Positions 57,447 to 64,000 of a stretch of 64,000 bases of DNA are shown in pieces. The notes under the pieces were generated by a model, which worked only from the letters and a program-made list of their open reading frames with translations, made no database searches and had not been told where the DNA came from. The position numbers were made by a program, and so were the translations under genes. Source of the DNA: Nereocystis luetkeana (lineage: Eukaryota > Sar > Phaeophyceae > Laminariales > Laminariaceae); assembly GCA_031213475.1 (NCBI GenBank), contig JARUPZ010000026.1, forward strand, positions 4,234,823 through 4,298,822. Reading direction: 5' to 3'. The first letter of the stretch is position 1; each line of letters begins with the position of its first letter.

Positions 57447-59700
57447 GGGGACAGAAAAGCGTTACCCCGTTTAAGCTTCAAGATTCCTCCAGGGCTTCAC
57501 TCACTCTCGGAGCGGACACAAACCACTATCAGGTAGGGAATAGAGTCAGATCTGGGTTTCTGTGCAGTACAGTAGTAAAAGGGGTGACACACGGGACAGA
57601 TCGGATCCTCATGTCATGGTCTACTCGTAGATATGTCGGGGCATGCCATACTGAAAAACTGTGTAGCTAGGATGTCGACCGATCATTCAAAGGGTTCTGC
57701 CTAGGACGGTTCGTATGTATCCATGCTTCTCACATACCTCGAAGTATATTATACCAGGTACTTGGTATCCACGATTCGTAGCTCATTCGGACGAGCTGCT
57801 AAATCTAAATCATGGTCGATCGGCGTTGGGGCTAAGAGCCCCCATCTAATCCCCAGCCTATAGACATGCCTGACTTATCTACATGGTACGCACGACGGAG
57901 CACCAAGCTTAGCCCGGTGGGATCTCAAATGCCCCCACTCTTTGCGCGCACGCTCGCCGGGTCGAGACTTGTACGGTACGATTCTTCCACAATGCCAGGA
58001 ACCTGACAAACCGAAAGTACATACTGGTAATCTACTTGTAGGTGCCCTAGATTGTCGACTATGGGCTGGATCGTCGCCTGCACGATGTGCGGAAGCTTTT
58101 GTGCAAGCAAGGTGGGCGGTAGACAGCAGGGCGCGAGAAGAACGTGCTCGTTGGCGCGGTACGAGCAGTCGGCTACAGGGTGAGGACGTACGTGGCGTGC
58201 GGTGCGGTCCACCTAAGCGTGACCTGGACGGGCGCAGTCGGGGCGAGGGAACACCATTAGAAAACGGAACGACTGCTCTCATATATACATGATTACCGAA
58301 CAGGCCCGCCGACAAAAACAAAAAATCTGAGCGAGTCTTTCCTTTGCATCTTACTGTAAAACCATCCTTGTTTAACCCGGAACGATTACAACCCTTATGC
58401 CAGGTAGGCTTGAGTGTAGCGCTCGCCGCTGAGAGCATTTTCAAAATTCAAAATTAAAGGATGAAAACAAACAAACAAACAGAAACAAAAACAATTTTCT
58501 TGGGAAGCGTCATTCAAAATTTAAACGTTATGCTCTTTCTTGGGCTATTTCTCGTTCGCGGGCCTGTACTGCAAGCAAAGGGCGAGACGTGATGCAGCCG
58601 GCACACCGACTCGGGCCGCAGGAACAACGAGTGACGCGGGGCTTATTCCCGCGGATGGCGAACACAAACAACGTTGACCAACGTGACCGACCTTACATCC
58701 GACACAATTGCAAAGGACACAAAAAAAACAAAAAAACAAAAAAATACATGGCGTGGCCTCGGTGAAGCATTCTCAACTGTGAATTGGGCATTTTACTCTT
58801 ACAGCTACGAGCACCATCAACAAGCCAATCGCAAGAGCTACTGAACCATCGAACTATACTTACACGGTGGTGGCCGAAGCAAACAAGAACGGGCCATTTT
58901 GTGCGTAATGACACGGCATCGCGACCTTTGCTGCTGTCAGCCGGTAGTACAAATGCAACCAAGGCAGCCGGAACTCCTGTTAATAAAGGCAGCGTTGTGA
59001 ACGGTTACCCAATTCTTACAACTCAGCCAAGCTTCCCAAACAGCATGGTTGATAGAGTCCACGTAGACCCCTCATCGCAACAGGATTCCGAAACAATTGC
59101 GAGACGGTCGCAGTTCGGGCTACAAAATGGCCAGGCGATCAGGGCTTGGGTTAAAGGGTTTGACCCATCAAGTACTGCACCCTCTTTCAATAGGGGGTTC
59201 ATCTTTTGATGAGGTAAAAGGGAAATACATACCAGCATATAGTACAAGGTTCCCCTCCGGGACGTGCCCAGGGGAGTGGCGCAAGAACAAACTGAAAACC
59301 ATACTGCATTCATTCGATATTATATCATACGCATAAGATATCGAAATAACGTTACGACGTGGTGAAATGTTTGCACATTGCAATACATGCCGACATGTAC
59401 GGTACTGATAGACCCTTTTTGAACAGCTCCTGCGTTGTTTTTATACAAAACATACATGAAAATAGTGTGGAACTACTGTCACTTTTGACAGAATTGTTAT
59501 TTTACTTTTTCTTACAAAGATAAACGTTGCCGCCAAACATTGTATCACGTTTGTAAGTATGTTAATGCCTGTCTTTGTTCTGACCCTCAAGGTGAAGAAG
59601 GCCTCTTCCGTGCAAAACCGAGGACAACCCACAGGAAAAAAAAAGGAGCACTACACGCGTGACACACGGAACACAGCGGTACAGCAGTAGTGGGATAATA
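57447..59700. other. no gene recognised
   Basis: The missing first exons of the HCF173-like gene should lie at or beyond this region on minus. I searched for a reverse-complemented GATG-x-x-G motif and did not find one. Open frames at 57875-58444 (minus) and 58784-59209 (plus) show no domain. Confidence 0.35.
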
Positions 59701-59780
59701 ATTGCAGAAATGAAAAAGGATGCACCGAAAAGGGGGCTGGAACTCTCGACCACGCTCGGCCTCCCACGATAATCGTACTT

Positions 59781-59810
<30 letters not shown>
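59781..59810 (+). repeat. (CAG)10 microsatellite
   Basis: Ten perfect units followed by TGCTGTTG. Confidence 0.95.
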
Positions 59811-59811
<1 letters not shown>

Positions 59812-60109
59812 GCTGTTGTACCTGTGGCAGCATGCATGTGTCACACAACAACAGCAGAGACCCCCAGCTCTTTTGCTGATCGCAGGGTCCTACAAAAAAC
59901 CATTACTGGGAAGCCACAGCAATACAACGCGGACAACCTACGGCACACGCGTGTTGTTGCTCCCTGCTCTGCTGGTGGGCGGCAGGCGTGTTTGGCATAG
60001 TAGCCAGCTGGTTGTAGCATGCACCCTGCATTGCTCGTGTGCTGTTTGTTGTTTGTGGTGTCTGGGGCATCACGCACATGATACGAAAAAAAAGGTTGAA
60101 AAAAAGTAG

Positions 60110-60185
60110 ACTGATCTCTGCGAGGATCGAACTCGCGCCTTCAAGCCAAAGTCGAGCCTCGTGATGATCACATTACCAAAAATCC
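60110..60185 (-). other. tRNA-like sequence
   Basis: On minus, GCGAGTTCGATCCTCGC (60120-60136) is a perfect T-arm (five-pair stem, TTCGATC loop, B-box match), preceded by a weak A-box-like stretch. The acceptor stem does not pair convincingly, so a tRNA pseudogene or SINE head is likelier than a tRNA gene. Confidence 0.4.
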
Positions 60186-60894
60186 ATACGTAGTATTGCT
60201 CTTCGCGACGCGCGCGGGAAAACGACACACCGCACACACATGCAAAGCAGCACATCAGAAGAGAGAGGGGTGGTGATGACCGAGGACGGACCGCAGCCTC
60301 TCACAAAACAACCAGCCTTCATAGCAGTACACCACGGTCCTGCGACACGCGCGTGGTGTGGCCCGCTGCTGCCTGTGCTGCTAGGCGGGTTGTCGGTGTT
60401 CTTTGCATGTTGTAGTTTTCTGGGGTGTGTTTGGGGGGAGAAGCACAAAACATTGGAGTTAAAAGGACAGTTGCAGTACTTATATTTGATCCGAACGTCC
60501 CTTACATTTCCGTCTAGAGTGTGCGTGGATATGTCACACGTCACGCACAGCAGCAGCAGCAAAGATAGGTAGATGGTGGATTACGGACCGCAGGCTTCGA
60601 TAAACACAACCAACCACAGCAGTACAGTGCAGATGGTTGTGCTACGCGCACTGTGTTGCCTGCCGGTGCTTATGGGCGGCAGGGTTGAAACGTTGTGTTC
60701 TCTGCCTGTTGCATGTTGTCTGCCTTGTGCATGTGTTGGGTGTGTGCTCGTGAAAGGGTAAAAGCTGACTTCATTTTACCGGTACGTACGTAGAAAATAT
60801 AAAAATAACGCCTGTCGAACTGAAACCAGGGAAATTGTGTACCAGGTACTCCACTACTGCCGAAAAAAACACTCTGAGCGCTAGCCACGCGCTC

Positions 60895-60955
60895 CGCACT
60901 GCACGGATCGAGCCCGGACCTCGACCAATGCGTCCGGACTAGCTTCCCATTAAGA
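60895..60955 (-). other. tRNA-like sequence
   Basis: On minus, a B-box-like GGGCTCGATCCGTGC follows an A-box-like TGGGAAGCTAGTCCGG. No cloverleaf. Confidence 0.3.
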
Positions 60956-61774
60956 ACTCAGCGTTTCGTCGAAAAGTGCTCATACGAAGACAAAAGTATG
61001 ATTTTTTCAAAAACATAACTACACATACAAGGCTCCTCCTCGGGGAGTGGGGAGTTCTCCTCGTGGTGACGCAAGCTTGCATGCCGCAGACTAATTTAGA
61101 TGTTACCGGCGAATGCGAGTTGCTGCTTTTGACCACGCCAAAACCCCTTTCGTAATTGATGTGTAACTTGTATCTACTCCGACCGCGATGATCTCCGAAA
61201 ACATAGCAGGGAAATAACAGCACACACTAGAGCCACCTAGAGAGCTTTAGTTCGCTGCAGACAGGAGTTAGTTGATCGGTAGTAGCATCAGCGCAGAGAG
61301 TCACGGATCTCAGGTCACAGCGGGACCCATTCAAACAACACCAGGCAGCAGGCGAGCATAGCCTGGGAGTTTAGAAAACCTTTTGTTTCAGGTATTCGTT
61401 GCGCGGGGTGCAGGGTGGGGGGAGCAGCGGCATGTGCCACCCCATTCCTTTCCCGCCCCAGGTCGGAGGTGACACGAGTACAAGAAACAAGTTTTTCGTG
61501 AAGCGGGGACGAAAGTGTAGGGTTGTTTGACCATCCGGTGTCATGACATGGCGGGGAGAAATATGCAGTAGTCCATTGTCGCGGATGAGAAAAGATTGCG
61601 GGGCTTTTCCCGGTCGTGCCTTGCTGGCCGCTTGTGTGCTTCTTGCTGTGCAAACCCCACCTCTAAACGTCAGCACCAGCACCTGCTGCAGTACGCAACC
61701 GGGGTTGGCGTTTTGTTTACTTTCTCTCTGCTGCCACACCAAGCTGGCTACGACCCGCATGACTGCCCAAAGGC

Positions 61775-61815
61775 CCAAGGCGACGCTAGCTCAGAGGTTT
61801 AAGCGTCGAGACCAC
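61775..61815 (+). other. tRNA-like 5' half
   Basis: GGCGACGCTAGCTCAGAGG contains a near-perfect pol III A box (TAGCTCAGAGG, 61787-61797). No B box follows at the usual distance. Confidence 0.3.
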
Positions 61816-61857
61816 GGCTGCAACAGTTACGTGGACGTATTTCGGTCATGAGCCGAT

Positions 61858-61953
61858 GCTGCTGATGCTACCTGTTGCCTTAGATTTATTTTCGTTCGTT
61901 TTCCTGCTGCTGACGCTACCTGTTGCCTTAGATTTATTTTCGTTCGTTTTCCT
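61858..61953 (+). repeat. 48-bp tandem duplication
   Basis: Copies at 61858-61905 and 61906-61953 differ at one position (GATGCTACC versus GACGCTACC). Confidence 0.95.
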
Positions 61954-62009
61954 GTTGGCTTCGCGCGATTGCGCGGATGCAGTTGTTTTCATGATGATTC
62001 CTGATTACA

Positions 62010-62027
62010 TTTTTTTTTTTTTTTTTT
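62010..62027 (+). repeat. poly-T tract
   Basis: Eighteen T residues; could terminate pol III transcription on plus. No upstream pol III gene is assigned. Confidence 0.6.
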
Positions 62028-62269
62028 AAATCATCACTTTTACTTTCCAGCCTAGCTCGTAGGAGGTTTTACCCTCGACGATCTTCTGGACAAGCCGTGG
62101 TCACTCACAGGTGTCGTCCCTTTTCCCCCCAGGTACGTGCCTTTATCGTTTGTCGCGCATAGGGTTCAGCATTCCCACTGCTCGCCGATTTTCATCATAT
62201 GTAGCTAACTCACGCTCTCGCGCTTTCCGCTAATCAATTTCTTCATGCAAGAGAAATTCCCTGCGAGTA

Positions 62270-62345
62270 TGTGCACTCGGTGAGACTTGAACCCACGAAA
62301 TTGATCTTGATAGGCACGCGGACAACCTACCAAGCCACCGGGGAC
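62270..62345 (-). other. tRNA-like sequence with A and B boxes
   Basis: On minus, A box TGGCTTGGTAGG (62326-62337) and T-arm GTGGGTTCAAGTCTCAC (B box) are about 32 bp apart, near the spacing of a tRNA gene. The presumed acceptor strands (TCCCCGG and CGAGTGC) do not pair, which argues for a tRNA-derived SINE or a pseudogene. Confidence 0.4.
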
Positions 62346-62349
62346 GCCG

Positions 62350-63732
62350 GCTATCATGTATTCCCCTCTAGTTCGACCCCACCAGAAGAATTACAGCAGC
62401 ACTCGTACCTCACAGCAGTAACGTATTGGAGCATGCCTTCTTCATGCCTTGTGACCGAACAACAACTACAGTCCACCATCCACCAACGCGCACAAGTTGA
62501 CGACAGTCACAAATTACCGGCTGCGCGAGATTCTCGCGACAACAGCTGTTGTAGTAGGTGACCTACGTACATAAAGCAAAGTTCCACAACACCAGCAAGC
62601 AGCAGTAGTAGAGGTAGTGGTACTCGCGAAACATACATTTACAGCACCAGCATAACTACTCGTACATGCGCGGCAAGAAGCGACGCAGCAGCACAATTCT
62701 GCAGTACACAGTAGCAAGCGTTACCACTGATATGCACCTTCTTGTCGGGCATGTATTCACATAAAAAGCAGCAGCAATACGACGAAGTGATGCAGGGGTC
62801 CAGCAGTGATCCAGTGATCGTGATGCGCGACATTCTGCTTCGGGCCCGTACAGAGTGCTACAAGCAAACTGCTGACTGGCTGCCGCTGGCTTTTCCGCGC
62901 TACCTGTTGCAATGACTAAGCCTGATCAGGGCAGGCTTGGCCTGCCGATCAAAGAAGCGAAACAACCAGTCACGCCGAGTTAATCACCCAGGCGGAGCAA
63001 AACCAGACCAACACCATGATCTAACCTGCGGGGGAAGCGTCGACAACATGATACGGCAACTTGTCACGCGGAACGCTGACATAAATATCTCACAAACGTG
63101 TGATATCATGCACGGTGATTGATGCACCCTGAAAATGTGATTGTGATGAGATATCTTGCTTACTATTAATACTACACACACAACTACAAATGACACAAAT
63201 GACACAAACAGAAAATCACCGTGACTGCCACAAAGCCAAGACCGCTGTTGTGTGGTGCAGTATACTTCTGCAGCGAGGGGTATCATACGAACCACAGAAG
63301 CAGCTGTGTTTGATCGCTGTCTGGAAAGGTCGTCGTGATCGGATATTCTGTTGAACACTGCACACACAACTGGAGTAACTACATACAACATACACAAGAG
63401 CACCGTGACTGTATCAAAGGCAAAACTGCTGTTGTGCGGCTGCTGTTGCGTGGCTAGTGTGTTTCTATGAAAGCGGCAAAATACGTTGTTTTTTATAAAT
63501 CTAGAAGTGTGGGTCCACGATTCACCGTGCAGTTTTCATCCCCAGAGTGAAAGCAATTGCCCCGCATTTTGAGATCGTTTTCGCATATACGTATCTGAGG
63601 ATCTGAAAAATGACAGGAATAAAAAACAAAGCCTGAACACACCCGCACACGAGGTCGCACGGAGCTAGGCCTAGATCTCAACGCCGCGAGCCTCGGCGTT
63701 CCGGCGGATACCCTGCGTGCCTCGCGATACGT

Positions 63733-63764
<32 letters not shown>

Positions 63765-64000
63765 CGAAGGCTTGCGGTCGGATCGTTCCCATCGCTGTAC
63801 GCAGATGTTCAACATCCACCCGTCCATCTGGTCATACCGCTGCACCACGAAAGAGGTGCAGCCATGATCCGATACCATCCCGCCAGCGGGCGCAGTAGAC
63901 TGAGCAGAGTCGTGCTAGGACTCCTCTCTGCGGTCAGACGTGTACCCCTTCGCGCCTCACGTTCTATGTGCGCGTGCGTGCGGCAACTGAAAATGAGGGA
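62350..64000. other. no gene recognised
   Basis: A (CTG)n tract lies at 63732-63763. Two imperfect blocks with CACAAATGACAC...CACCGTGACTG and AACATACACAAGAGCACCGTGACTG (about 63186 and 63388) form a ~200-bp duplication. Nothing else can be supported. Confidence 0.4.

Overview
The window reads as nuclear DNA of a photosynthetic eukaryote, most likely a stramenopile alga such as a brown alga. The reasons are a plastid photosystem II assembly gene (HCF173-like) cut into short exons by kilobase-sized introns, Copia, Gypsy and tyrosine-recombinase retroelements, and many CTG/CAG-type simple repeats. No operons, prokaryotic signals or CRISPR arrays are present. The species assignment is inference.

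Layout. 1-1493: 3' end of a DIRS/Ngaro-like element (recombinase, then two copies of a 178-bp repeat as expected for split direct repeats). 1.7-3.75 kb: degenerate tandem and palindromic repeats. 4526-14147: one complete LTR element, minus strand, with 440-bp LTRs differing at five positions, a GGTA target duplication, primer-binding site and polypurine tract. It keeps a broken Gypsy integrase and a Tudor-like C-terminal module but shows no gag, protease or reverse transcriptase; several satellite arrays fill it instead. 17.1-22.4 kb: decayed Copia element on plus. 23.3-26.2 kb: decayed Copia pol on minus. 27-36 kb: tandem duplications, a TTAA-flanked 808-bp inverted-repeat element, two copies of a 395-bp MITE and a diverged solo LTR.

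39.3-57.2 kb (minus): the one host gene I can reconstruct. Ten exons with GT/AG borders and consistent phases give 386 residues of an atypical SDR (NmrA-like) fold with an inserted CIA30 domain, the HCF173 architecture. The N-terminal exons (Rossmann glycine motif, plastid leader) were not found. Its introns hold a 300-bp repeat family, C-rich tracts next to 3' splice sites, and minisatellites grown from exon edges. 57.5-64 kb: no recognised gene, only tRNA-like fragments and simple repeats.

Across the window the 9-mer TACC(A/T)GGTA occurs 20 times, against about 0.5 expected by chance. At 11910 and 53518 it interrupts otherwise regular tandem repeats as a clean 7-nt insertion (five bases plus a duplicated TA). 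This has the form of an excision footprint left by a TA-targeting DNA transposon whose ends begin CC(A/T)GG. It is the most unusual signal here.
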